Shown: positions 28,312-36,001 of the stretch, one piece after another
How the letters are laid out: every line of letters starts with the position of its first letter
Position numbering within the stretch: position 1 is the first letter of the stretch
Position numbers and translations under genes: made by a program
Source: Lachnospiraceae bacterium
GTDB lineage: Bacteria; Bacillota; Clostridia; Lachnospirales; Lachnospiraceae
Direction of reading: 5' to 3'
DNA length: 64,000 bases
Assembly: GCA_014804795.1 (NCBI GenBank)
Contig: JAAUZC010000036.1
Span: 147,609-211,608, forward strand
Notes under the pieces: generated by a model
Database searches by the model: none
Told to the model about the DNA's origin: nothing
What the model saw: only the letters and a program-made list of their open reading frames with translations

Positions 28312-28340
28312 TTGTTAGAATACTATTTGAATGATATAAT
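28312..28340 (+). promoter_or_regulatory. sigma-A promoter upstream of the HPr gene
   Basis: TTGTTA (28312-28317) and TATAAT (28335-28340) with a 17-bp spacer. Transcription from here would carry the three 59-bp repeats (28352-28523) as part of a roughly 250-nt leader. Confidence 0.65.
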
Positions 28341-28351
28341 GAAGAAAAGTT

Positions 28352-28523
28352 GCGAAGCAACTTTTCGCTACTTCATGATTTATGAAATAAATTATGAAGG
28401 GACACGTATAGCGAAGCAACTTTTCGCTACTTCATGATTTATGAAATAAATTATGAAGGAACACGTATAGCGAAGCAACTTTTCGCTGCTTCATGATTTA
28501 TGAAATAAATTATGAAGCAACAC
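28352..28523 (+). repeat. three tandem 59-bp repeats in the HPr leader
   Basis: Near-identical units start at 28352, 28411 and 28470 (period 59 bp). Units 1 and 2 differ at one base; unit 3 has one inner change and diverges after about 50 bases. Each unit begins GCGAAGCAACTTTTCGC, itself a small hairpin (GCGAA/TTCGC), and contains CTTCAT...ATGAAG and TTCAT...ATGAA inverted repeats. Just before unit 1, AAAAGTTGC pairs with GCAACTTTT inside it. No spacers separate the units, so this is not a CRISPR array. Confidence 0.9.
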
Positions 28524-28599
28524 AATTGGGGCATATACTGCAGAGGCTATGGGGAAGGATGGCTTTCGCAGCATAAATATATTTGGGAGGTAGAGTTAC

Positions 28600-28863
28600 A
28601 TGGTAAGCCAGAAGGTAGTCATTAAGAACCCTACAGGGCTACATCTAAGACCGGCAGGCATCCTATGCAAGGAAGCGATGCAATTCAAATCATTAATAAC
28701 ATTTACATTTCGTGAGAATACGGCAAATGCAAAAAGTGTGCTTAGTGTACTTGGAGCATGTGTAAAATGTGGTGATGAAATTGTTATGACCTGCGAGGGC
28801 GAGGATGAGGAGGAAGCGCTGAAAGCGTTGGTCGGAGCCATTGAAAGCGGTCTGGGAGAGTAA
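28600..28863 (+). CDS. ptsH: HPr family phosphocarrier protein
   Basis: An 87-aa HPr. His15 in NPTGLHLRPAG accepts phosphate from Enzyme I, and Ser46 in AKSVLSVL is the HPr kinase target, so both PTS transport and catabolite-control roles are possible. The length and the EI(V/T)xxxEGEDEEEAL end are typical. It stands as a single gene with a strong GGGAGG ribosome site and its own terminator; ptsI is not adjacent. The long repeated leader upstream is unusual for this gene. A Crh-like role is excluded by the presence of His15. Confidence 0.93.
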   Translation: MVSQKVVIKNPTGLHLRPAGILCKEAMQFKSLITFTFRENTANAKSVLSVLGACVKCGDEIVMTCEGEDEEEALKALVGAIESGLGE

Positions 28864-28892
28864 CAGGATTGATTATGTGCTACATTCATTTT

Positions 28893-28923
28893 AAACCCGT
28901 GTACTTGCGTACACGGGTTTTTA
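28893..28923 (+). terminator. intrinsic terminator of the HPr gene
   Basis: Perfect 12-bp arms AAACCCGTGTAC (28893-28904) and GTACACGGGTTT (28909-28920) with a TTGC tetraloop and a run of T. Confidence 0.92.
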
Positions 28924-29012
28924 TGCACAGGGACGCATAAAGAGATCAGCTGCAAAAGCAGTATGCGGAGGTGTGCGGGAAAATTGGAAAAGATAGATCG
29001 GGAGGGAAAGCG

Positions 29013-30692
29013 ATGCTTCATTACAAACGTTACAGAAAAAATCCGGTAGTGGATTATCCGGAAAGAAAGTGGCCGAATCTTGAGATTGAAAAAGCACCCA
29101 TCTGGTGTTCGGTTGATTTGCGGGATGGCAATCAGGCGCTGATCGATCCCATGATCGTGTCGGAAAAAATAGAGATGTTCCAGTATCTGGTAAAGATGGG
29201 CTTTAAGGAAATTGAAGTTGGTTTTCCGGCGGCCAGCCAGATTGAGTATGATTTCTTAAGACAGCTTGTGGACAGAAAACTGATACCGGATGATGTGCGG
29301 GTACAGGTGCTGACACAGTGTCGTGCTGAATTGATAGAGCGCACATTTGAGTCTGTTCAGGGCTGCAAACAGGTAGTATTTCATATCTATAATTCTACAT
29401 CTACACTGCAGCGGGATGTGGTTTTTGGCATGGAGAAGGAACAGATTACGGAGATTGCCGTAAATGCGACGAAAATGGTAAAAGAGCGGGCAAAAGATTT
29501 TCCGGGCAAGATCATACTGGAATATTCCCCCGAAAGCTTTACCGGTACGGAATTGGAGTATGCATTGGATATCTGTACGGCTGTGCAGGAAGCGTGGGAG
29601 CCTACAAAGGAAAATCCGATGATCATTAATCTTCCTTCCACTGTGGAAATGACGACGCCGAATGTTTATGCAGACCGGATCGAATGGATGAACACACATT
29701 TTAAAAACAGGGAGAGCATCATTCTCAGTGTGCATCCCCACAATGACCGGGGAACCGGCGTTGCAAGCGCGGAGCTGGCGTTATTGGCGGGGGCGGAACG
29801 TGTAGAAGGGACACTGTTTGGCAACGGCGAGCGCACCGGCAATGTGGATATTATGAATATTGCCTACAATATGTTTTCACAGGGCGTTGACCCGGAACTG
29901 AAAATTGAGAATATCAATGAAATCATTGAATTGTATGAGCGCTGCTGTAAGATACCGATTCATCCCCGTCATCCTTATGCGGGAAAGCTGGTGTTTACCG
30001 CTTTTTCCGGTTCCCATCAGGATGCGATCAACAAAGGTGTAAAGGCAATGAAAGACAGAGGCAGTGAGATATGGGAAGTACCATATCTTCCTATTGATCC
30101 TGCGGATATCGGGCGTGATTATGAGCCGATCGTGCGCATTAATTCCCAGTCCGGCAAGGGCGGTGTTGCGTTTGTGATGGACACTTATTTTGGATTCAAG
30201 CTTCCTAAGGGAATGCAGAGAGAATTTGCCGATGTGATTCAGAAAATTTCCGAGAAACAGGGAGAGGTTTCGCCGGATCAGGTGATGGAAAACTTCAGAG
30301 CGGAATACCTGAATCAAAAGGAGCCGCTGCATTTCCGCAAACTGCGCGTAGATGATCTGAGTGATACGATTGACAGTGAGTTTGATACCCATGTGAAAGT
30401 CGTTTATACGGATCATGATGTAGAGAAGAGCTTTGAAGCGGTGGGCAATGGTCCGATCGATGCGGTAAGACGCGGACTTGCGGAAGAGCTTGGAGTTGTG
30501 ATCAAGGTATTGGATTATGAAGAGCATGCGCTGCAGAGCGGTTCTAACTCCCAGGCGGCGGCCTATATTCACCTGCTTGATGGAGAGACGGGACATGTAA
30601 CTTATGGCGTTGGTGTCAGCTCGAATATTACGAGGGCATCCATCCGGGCGATTTTCTCGGCGATGAACAGGCTGGGGCTTACGAAGAAATAA
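29013..30692 (+). CDS. leuA: 2-isopropylmalate synthase
   Basis: A 559-aa enzyme condensing 2-ketoisovalerate with acetyl-CoA in the first committed step of leucine synthesis. The N-terminus has the HMGL-like barrel motif WCSVDLRDGNQALIDP; the metal-binding HxH is in SVHPHNDRGTG and the GNGERTGNVD signature follows. The C-terminal leucine-sensing domain (about 430-555) is present. Length matches the LeuA type 2 (about 560 aa) class. The start at 29013 is preceded by GGGAGGG. The gene is alone, with no other leu genes nearby, and I see no T-box or leader peptide in the short upstream gap. A palindromic terminator follows. Confidence 0.95.
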   Translation: MLHYKRYRKNPVVDYPERKWPNLEIEKAPIWCSVDLRDGNQALIDPMIVSEKIEMFQYLVKMGFKEIEVGFPAASQIEYDFLRQLVDRKLIPDDVRVQVLTQCRAELIERTFESVQGCKQVVFHIYNSTSTLQRDVVFGMEKEQITEIAVNATKMVKERAKDFPGKIILEYSPESFTGTELEYALDICTAVQEAWEPTKENPMIINLPSTVEMTTPNVYADRIEWMNTHFKNRESIILSVHPHNDRGTGVASAELALLAGAERVEGTLFGNGERTGNVDIMNIAYNMFSQGVDPELKIENINEIIELYERCCKIPIHPRHPYAGKLVFTAFSGSHQDAINKGVKAMKDRGSEIWEVPYLPIDPADIGRDYEPIVRINSQSGKGGVAFVMDTYFGFKLPKGMQREFADVIQKISEKQGEVSPDQVMENFRAEYLNQKEPLHFRKLRVDDLSDTIDSEFDTHVKVVYTDHDVEKSFEAVGNGPIDAVRRGLAEELGVVIKVLDYEEHALQSGSNSQAAAYIHLLDGETGHVTYGVGVSSNITRASIRAIFSAMNRLGLTKK

Positions 30693-30700
30693 TGAAAATA

Positions 30701-30735
30701 AAAAAGCTGAGGGAAAATTTTCCGCTCAGCTTTTT
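30701..30735. terminator. bidirectional terminator between leuA and the DUF3048 gene
   Basis: AAAAAGCTGAG and CTCAGCTTTTT enclose a self-complementary GGAAAATTTTCC core, giving a stem flanked by A and T runs that can serve both converging genes. Confidence 0.88.
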
Positions 30736-30756
30736 GCATTCTGCTGTTTCGGGAAA

Positions 30757-30818
30757 CTTCGCAATTCATAAGATGAATTGCGAAGTAGCGTAAAATTTTT
30801 CATACTGAAAAATTTTAC
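30757..30818. repeat. double hairpin related to the HPr-leader repeats
   Basis: Two consecutive hairpins with perfect 13-bp arms: CTTCGCAATTCAT (30757-30769)/ATGAATTGCGAAG (30773-30785) with a 3-nt loop, and GTAAAATTTTTCA (30790-30802)/TGAAAAATTTTAC (30806-30818) with a TAC loop. Read on the minus strand, the order CGCTACTTC, TTCAT, ATGAATT, GAAG follows the 59-bp repeats at 28352-28523, so it looks like a diverged inverted relative. Confidence 0.7.
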
Positions 30819-30819
30819 T

Positions 30820-31980
30820 TTATTCGAAGATCGGTTTTGTACCGGTCTGCGCTACAGCAATGTATGTCTTACCTGTATTCAAAACAATCTCATTACCGTT
30901 CGTGTCGTAATACCTGGTCGGTTCATTATTGGACGCTTTTGACCAGGTGATGGGGATCATTTTGCCCTTTGTGCAGTAGTAGCCGGGCTTTCCGCTGTCT
31001 ACCATTGTAAAATCCTGATAATCATTCTCGTCCAGTCTGGAGGAGTCCGTCATCTGTACGATAACATTTGTAAATGTAAGCTGATCACCGGTGAGCTGAT
31101 CGATCTGTTTTACTTTGTGAAGGTTTTTATAATAAACGCCTTCTTCTTCATTATATTGCAGAGTAGTCAATGTGACAGGGAATACGCCGCTTAAGTCAAT
31201 GTTGTAAGCTCTTGATGCATCGCTGTAATCTTCCAGAGTATTGGGATGGGAAGAATTCGTAAATTTAAAGTGATCGGCTGTCCAATACTGACTTCTGTGG
31301 TTTTTCTCATAATTTTGTTTTTCAATGGCGCTTGTCAGTTTTTCGCCGGATGTATAGGCATTGTGCGGAGCCGGTTTATCGCTTGTACGGAAAAAAGCTT
31401 CATTACCGGTTGCCGGTGTTGAGTTACCTGCAACACCTGTACCTACACCGGTGATATTATTTACACCGGGGAGGGTAATCCAGTCATTCACATAAAACGG
31501 GCCGCCAAAGTGCACAATAATAGAATCCCATTCCATTCCTACCGGAACATAATAATGACGAGTGCTGCGGACGTTGCCGATTTTTTCAAGATTCTGCCAA
31601 CCCTCAATGATCGCCATCTGACGGGAAATCTGCCCCTCTTCCATAATTTCATATAAAACGCCGGCACTGCCGATCCCGTACTGCGGCTGAGCTACAGAGT
31701 CAGTGGGCATCATCACAGCGATGGGACGGGAATTGGCAATTTCTTCCTTCACCCAGAAGTTAGTCAGTGAGCTTCTTACATAGCCTTCACCGGGCGCTTC
31801 TTCATCATCAATAAAAACGGCTTCCGGTGCAGAAGTTTCTTCGTTAGCACTTGGAAGATCTTCCGCTTCCACAGTAATATTCGGAATTTCTGAAGAAGCT
31901 TCTTCATCCTGTTTACCACAGCCGGATATACAAAGCGTAGCGGTGAGCGCTGCAATCAGAAGAATATTATGTCTCTTCAT
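30820..31980 (-). CDS. DUF3048 (YerB-like) lipoprotein
   Basis: A 386-aa lipoprotein. The signal sequence MKRHNILLIAALTATLCISG ends in a lipobox with Cys21. An acidic linker (about 25-70) is followed by the two DUF3048 domains: the first around NSRPIAVMMPTDSVAQPQYG to NVRSTRHYYVP (about 85-250), the second at the C-terminus (about 265-385; NVIVQM...YYCTKGKMIPITW). The family occurs in Firmicutes, with YerB as a member, and its function is not established. AGAGAGG precedes the ATG at 31980; a longer frame back to 32076 lacks a ribosome site and signal peptide. The transcript converges on leuA. Confidence 0.9.
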   Translation of the reverse strand: MKRHNILLIAALTATLCISGCGKQDEEASSEIPNITVEAEDLPSANEETSAPEAVFIDDEEAPGEGYVRSSLTNFWVKEEIANSRPIAVMMPTDSVAQPQYGIGSAGVLYEIMEEGQISRQMAIIEGWQNLEKIGNVRSTRHYYVPVGMEWDSIIVHFGGPFYVNDWITLPGVNNITGVGTGVAGNSTPATGNEAFFRTSDKPAPHNAYTSGEKLTSAIEKQNYEKNHRSQYWTADHFKFTNSSHPNTLEDYSDASRAYNIDLSGVFPVTLTTLQYNEEEGVYYKNLHKVKQIDQLTGDQLTFTNVIVQMTDSSRLDENDYQDFTMVDSGKPGYYCTKGKMIPITWSKASNNEPTRYYDTNGNEIVLNTGKTYIAVAQTGTKPIFE

Positions 31981-32315
31981 TACTATAGTACCTCTCTTCC
32001 TTTTTTTCAGTAATTTCATAATTAGTATACCACATTTCAATTTTTCAGTCATTAGAAAGTATTGCAAATTTGACAAATTATTACATTAAAAAGAAATGCA
32101 ATTATGTTTCTATAGTAACAGATGAATAAAAGACAAAAAAGTTTAATATTCTGTAAGATTTGAGACAGCAAAAAATTAGTATTGACATTAAATGGGAGAG
32201 ATGATAGCATATTTTCGTTATATAATTAAGAAATATTATGCGCAGGTATATTTTTTTATTGATGTGTTCAAATTTGCGGAAAATAAAAGAAAAAATGAAC
32301 AAGAGGAGATAGTTT
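31981..32315. other. divergent intergenic region
   Basis: No gene is seen in these 335 AT-rich bases. For the plus-strand gene there is a promoter at 32182-32210. For the minus-strand lipoprotein a TATACT -10 box lies about 35 bp upstream of its ribosome site, with only a poor -35. Confidence 0.5.
32182..32210 (+). promoter_or_regulatory. probable promoter of the choline-type gene
   Basis: A perfect TTGACA (32182-32187) and TAGCAT (32205-32210) at 17-bp spacing. A TATAAT at 32221-32226 is nearby but lacks a -35 at the right distance. Confidence 0.55.
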
Positions 32316-34097
32316 ATGTTGACAAAAACTCAATTTGATATTTTGAATGCAATATATAAGGCGAATGGAGCAAGCCTTACTCAGAGAGAACTGGCGGAGG
32401 AGACAGGGATATCGCTCGGCAAGGTGAATCAGGAAAAACAGGAACTTTTGCAAATGCATGCTATTGATGAATTTATGCATTTAACAAGTCGGGGCATGGA
32501 GGAATTAGAGCCGTACAGAGTAACTAACGCAGTGATCATGGCAGCGGGAATGAGCAGCAGATTTGCACCATTGTCTTATGAAAAACCGAAGGCCTTATTG
32601 AGGGTAAAAGGTGAACTTTTAATTGAAAGAGAAATTGAACAGTTAAAGGCGGCGGGAATCCGGAATATCATTTTAGTTGTGGGGTACATGAAAGAGCGGC
32701 TTTTTTACCTGGAGAGCAAATATGGTGTAAAGATAGCTGTGAATGAGGATTATTACAGATACAATAATACTTCCTCCCTGATCTGTGCAGTCAACGATCT
32801 GGATAATACATATATCTGCTCTTCGGATAATTATTTTGTAAAAAATCCATTTGAGACATTTGTATACCGCTCTTATTATTCGGCAGTATACGCGGAGGGA
32901 AAAACAGACGAATACTGCATTTCCTGTAACAAAAAAGGCCTGATCACTTCCGTGATGATTGGAGGATGCAATTCCTGGTATATGATTGGGCATGTATATT
33001 TTGACCGGTCATTCAGTAAGATATTTGCCGAAATATTGAAGAAAGAATATGATAATCTGCTGACAAAACAGCAATTGTGGGAAGATCTGTATATACGTTA
33101 CATTGATAAACTCGACTTATATATTAGAAAGTATGATGCGGCTATTATCAAAGAATTTGATTCTCTGGAAGAACTGCGGCAGTTTGATAATAAGTATCTG
33201 TGCAATGCCGATTCGAGTATCTTTGCCAATATATGCAGCGTACTCAATGTAAAAGAACAGGATATATCAGAGATAAGTCCGATTAAGAATGGTCTCACAA
33301 ATTCTTCTTTTTGCTTTATCTGTAAAGGGAAGAAATATGTATACCGGCATCCCGGCGTAGGAACTGAAAAGTATATTAACAGGAAAAGCGAGTATAAGTC
33401 GATGCAGACAGCGAAGAGACTGGGATTAGATCAGACATATATTTATATGGATGCTGTGGAAGGATGGAAGATATCCTATTACATAGAGGATGTTTCTACG
33501 CTGGATTACCATAATGAAGCACAGGTGAGGCAAGCGTTATCCATGCTGCGAACACTGCATGGGAGTGATGAGGATACGGGGCATTTCTTTAACATTTGGG
33601 ATGAAATTGCAGAATTTGAAAAGCGTTTGAAAGAGAGCGGAAGAAATCAGTTTGAGGATTTAAAACAAATCCATGAGATGATTGAAAAACTGCATCAGTA
33701 TGCCAAGACAGATGGTGTAAGGCAATGTCTTTGTCATTGTGACAGTTATGATCCTAACTTTCTGATAGACAAAGAGGGGAATATGTCATTGATAGACTGG
33801 GAGTATTCAGGTATGGCGGATCCCGGCTGTGATATCGGAACATTTATTGCCTGTTCGGATTATACAGATGAAGAGGCAAAACAGGTAATCAATATATATC
33901 TTGGGTATGCTGCGTCGGATAAAGAGTTGAGACACTTTTTAGCTTATGTGGCGGCTGCGGCCTGTTACTGGTTTCTGTGGGCGATTTATCAGGAAAGTCT
34001 GGGAAAAAATGTGGGTGAGTATCTGTATATTTGGTATAGATATACAAAACAGTATGGGAAAGAGGCATTGGAAATGTTTGAAAAAGGAGATGTCTGA
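32316..34097 (+). CDS. winged-helix / nucleotidyltransferase / choline-kinase-like fusion
   Basis: A 593-aa protein of three parts. Residues 1-65 form a winged helix (LTQRELAEETGISLGKVNQE is the recognition region). Residues about 70-300 are a LicC-like nucleotidyltransferase (VIMAAGMSSRFAPLSYEKPKALL, then ICSSDNYF with the metal-binding Asp). Residues about 310-590 are a choline/ethanolamine-kinase-type fold with the catalytic loop LCHCDSYDPNFL and LIDWEYSGMADPGCD. It could phosphorylate an amino-alcohol and activate it as a CDP derivative, as LicA and LicC do separately (inference). A GAGGAG site precedes the ATG. It lies just upstream of a transporter, suggesting uptake plus activation of the same substrate. 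The substrate is not shown by sequence. Confidence 0.85.
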   Translation: MLTKTQFDILNAIYKANGASLTQRELAEETGISLGKVNQEKQELLQMHAIDEFMHLTSRGMEELEPYRVTNAVIMAAGMSSRFAPLSYEKPKALLRVKGELLIEREIEQLKAAGIRNIILVVGYMKERLFYLESKYGVKIAVNEDYYRYNNTSSLICAVNDLDNTYICSSDNYFVKNPFETFVYRSYYSAVYAEGKTDEYCISCNKKGLITSVMIGGCNSWYMIGHVYFDRSFSKIFAEILKKEYDNLLTKQQLWEDLYIRYIDKLDLYIRKYDAAIIKEFDSLEELRQFDNKYLCNADSSIFANICSVLNVKEQDISEISPIKNGLTNSSFCFICKGKKYVYRHPGVGTEKYINRKSEYKSMQTAKRLGLDQTYIYMDAVEGWKISYYIEDVSTLDYHNEAQVRQALSMLRTLHGSDEDTGHFFNIWDEIAEFEKRLKESGRNQFEDLKQIHEMIEKLHQYAKTDGVRQCLCHCDSYDPNFLIDKEGNMSLIDWEYSGMADPGCDIGTFIACSDYTDEEAKQVINIYLGYAASDKELRHFLAYVAAAACYWFLWAIYQESLGKNVGEYLYIWYRYTKQYGKEALEMFEKGDV

Positions 34098-34184
34098 TAA
34101 AAAATAACATGTATATTGAAACAGGGCGCATGCATCGCGTGATATGATGCATAGCAGAACAGGAATAAGAAAGGAGTATTGAGA

Positions 34185-34373
34185 ATGGAAACGAAAGAAA
34201 TGGATATTGAGGAGCTGATCTACACGGAAACAGAGAAGCGGCTGCAGGAGATGGAGAGCATCGGGTATGATTTTCCGGAGAAGATAGGGCGTGCCGATAT
34301 AGCCGTTATGTTGGTCGGATTTGTGGGGAGTCTGATTCTTATTGTATTATGCATGATGGGGGTGATCAGCTGA
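34185..34373 (+). CDS. small single-span membrane protein, transporter partner
   Basis: A 62-aa protein starting METKEMDIEELIYTETEKRLQ, with a charged N-terminus and one C-terminal transmembrane helix (about 38-60; IAVMLVGFVGSLILIVLCMMG). The ATG at 34185 follows AAGGAG; a TTG two codons upstream is less likely. The stop TGA shares its A with the transporter ATG (TGATG at 34371-34375), so translation is coupled. Small membrane partners are known for several sodium symporters (for example YhdT with PanF); that this one assists the NCS1-like transporter is inference. Confidence 0.8.
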   Translation: METKEMDIEELIYTETEKRLQEMESIGYDFPEKIGRADIAVMLVGFVGSLILIVLCMMGVIS

Positions 34374-35803
34374 TGAATGGAAATGCGGATTATATTAAAC
34401 AGGAGACGGTAACCGGAGTGGTGCCGATGCTAAAACGTGACAGAAAATATTCTTTTCTGGATTTGTTTTTGTCTACAAGCGGGTTTGCTATTGCAACATG
34501 GTGCTATACGCAGGGAGCATATGTTGCGCAGTTTTTGTCATTTAAGCAGATGCTGATCAATATATTTTGTTTTAATATTGTCTGGATTACGATTGAATGT
34601 GTTCCGGTTTTGTTTGCGGTAAGATATGGGATAGATCTCTGGATCTGGCTTCGGTCTGTATTGGGGCAGAAAGGCGTTGCGGCGATAGCGACAATTATCA
34701 GTCTGGCAAATTTTGGATGGTATGCCGTGGCAGCGAATCTGTTTTCATCTTCCATGATAAATCTTGCGGGGAATTTTGGAGTTGCCCTGAATCCTGCCAT
34801 CTGGAATCCGGTGCTTGGAACGGTGTGCGTAGTACTCGGAACATTGATCGCATTGGGTGGGCCGGAAGTGATTAAGTGGACAAACAGATTTCTGGTGACT
34901 GCGCTGCTGATTGTCGGGACAGTAGTTGTAGTTCTCTGCTTTACAGCTGTGCCGATTTCAGAAATTATGGCAGTGAAACCGATAACAGATAACGGCATAT
35001 CACCGCTTGCGAATTTCATGCTGTCTGCGGAGGGAAATGTTGCGTTTGCATTTTCATGGTCCACGCAGGCGCTTGTTATGCCACGGTTAGCTAAAAGTGA
35101 GAGAAGCGGGTATTGGGGGACTTCTCTGGCATATGGTGTAATTGCTCCGTTTTTTGTTGCAGCCGGCGGCGTGATGGCGCTTGCGATGTTTGTCAGGACG
35201 GGGATATACGAGAGTGATCCAACGGCTATGCTTTCCACACTTTGCGGTGCGGGTTTTGCGCTGCTCAGTTTATTGCTTGTTGCTTTTGCCAATGTGGGGA
35301 CACAGGGAACCGGTTCTTATGTCAACTGTATGATAGTGAAAAGCGGTCTGCCCAAAGTAAGTTATAAATTATTGGTAATCATAGCTATGATCTATGTCAG
35401 TGCTTTAACCATTTGGGGCGGCGTAAATGATCATTTTGGAGCATTTATTTCTCTGGCGGCTTATCTGCAGGGGCCGATCATCGGCATGACTTTTGTGGAT
35501 TATCTGTTTGTGAGAAAACGGAAAATTTCTTTGAAGTCGGCATACTTTATGAAAGGACATGACGCGTATCAATATAACAATGGAATCAATTGGGTTGGGA
35601 TAGGATGTCTGGTCATTTCTTTTGCTGTGGCAATGTTATTTGTTTATAATCCAATGACGGGAGAGATTAAAAGCAATATATTTTTGATTACTACGGGAAG
35701 CGGATTTACCGCGATTTTTGGGGCAGTGCTGTACTATATCGCAAGTCTGACACCGCTGCGAAAATATATGCTGCGAGATAGAGAAGATCTGGAAATTGTT
35801 TAA
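34373..35803 (+). CDS. NCS1-family (cytosine/purine permease-like) transporter
   Basis: A 476-aa membrane protein with about 12 helices, beginning with a soluble MNGNADYIKQETVTGVVPML region. The first helix region (SGFAIATWCYTQGAYVAQFLSFKQM) and the VIKWTNRFLVTALL segment resemble nucleobase:cation symporter-1 permeases such as cytosine and thiamine-precursor transporters. GGGGGTG precedes the ATG, which overlaps the stop of the small membrane gene. Next to the choline-kinase/cytidylyltransferase fusion, the cargo might be an amino-alcohol or another small polar compound rather than a nucleobase; sequence alone does not decide. A terminator follows at 35855. Confidence 0.8.
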   Translation: MNGNADYIKQETVTGVVPMLKRDRKYSFLDLFLSTSGFAIATWCYTQGAYVAQFLSFKQMLINIFCFNIVWITIECVPVLFAVRYGIDLWIWLRSVLGQKGVAAIATIISLANFGWYAVAANLFSSSMINLAGNFGVALNPAIWNPVLGTVCVVLGTLIALGGPEVIKWTNRFLVTALLIVGTVVVVLCFTAVPISEIMAVKPITDNGISPLANFMLSAEGNVAFAFSWSTQALVMPRLAKSERSGYWGTSLAYGVIAPFFVAAGGVMALAMFVRTGIYESDPTAMLSTLCGAGFALLSLLLVAFANVGTQGTGSYVNCMIVKSGLPKVSYKLLVIIAMIYVSALTIWGGVNDHFGAFISLAAYLQGPIIGMTFVDYLFVRKRKISLKSAYFMKGHDAYQYNNGINWVGIGCLVISFAVAMLFVYNPMTGEIKSNIFLITTGSGFTAIFGAVLYYIASLTPLRKYMLRDREDLEIV

Positions 35804-35854
35804 AGATACATAAATTGATAATTTTACTGATTACTAAATAAGGAAATAACAGGT

Positions 35855-35905
35855 TACCCTGAAAGCTTCGGATTATATACCGCGGTTTTCAGGGTATTTG
35901 TTTTT
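35855..35905 (+). terminator. intrinsic terminator after the transporter gene
   Basis: TACCCTGAAA (35855-35864) and TTTCAGGGTA (35887-35896) form 10-bp arms around a 22-nt loop, followed by TTTGTTTTT. Confidence 0.8.
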
Positions 35906-35933
35906 GAAGCGGAAATTTAGAAATTTAAAGTAG

Positions 35934-35962
35934 TTGCAGATTTGGGGCAATAGCTGTAAAAT
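35934..35962 (+). promoter_or_regulatory. promoter of the envelope-decoration operon
   Basis: TTGCAG (35934-35939) and TAAAAT (35957-35962) with a 17-bp spacer, about 40 bp upstream of the TagB/TagF-like gene. Confidence 0.6.
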
Positions 35963-36001
35963 ATATTTTGGGATAGAATGACAAAAAGGAAGACGGAGTG
36001 A

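Noticed and set aside
28352..28523. Possible CRISPR array
   Set aside because: The 59-bp units are directly adjacent without spacers, and no cas genes are present.
28924..29012. Possible T-box or leucine leader upstream of leuA
   Set aside because: The gap after the HPr terminator is under 90 nt and shows no T-box sequence, leader peptide with Leu codons or antiterminator pair.
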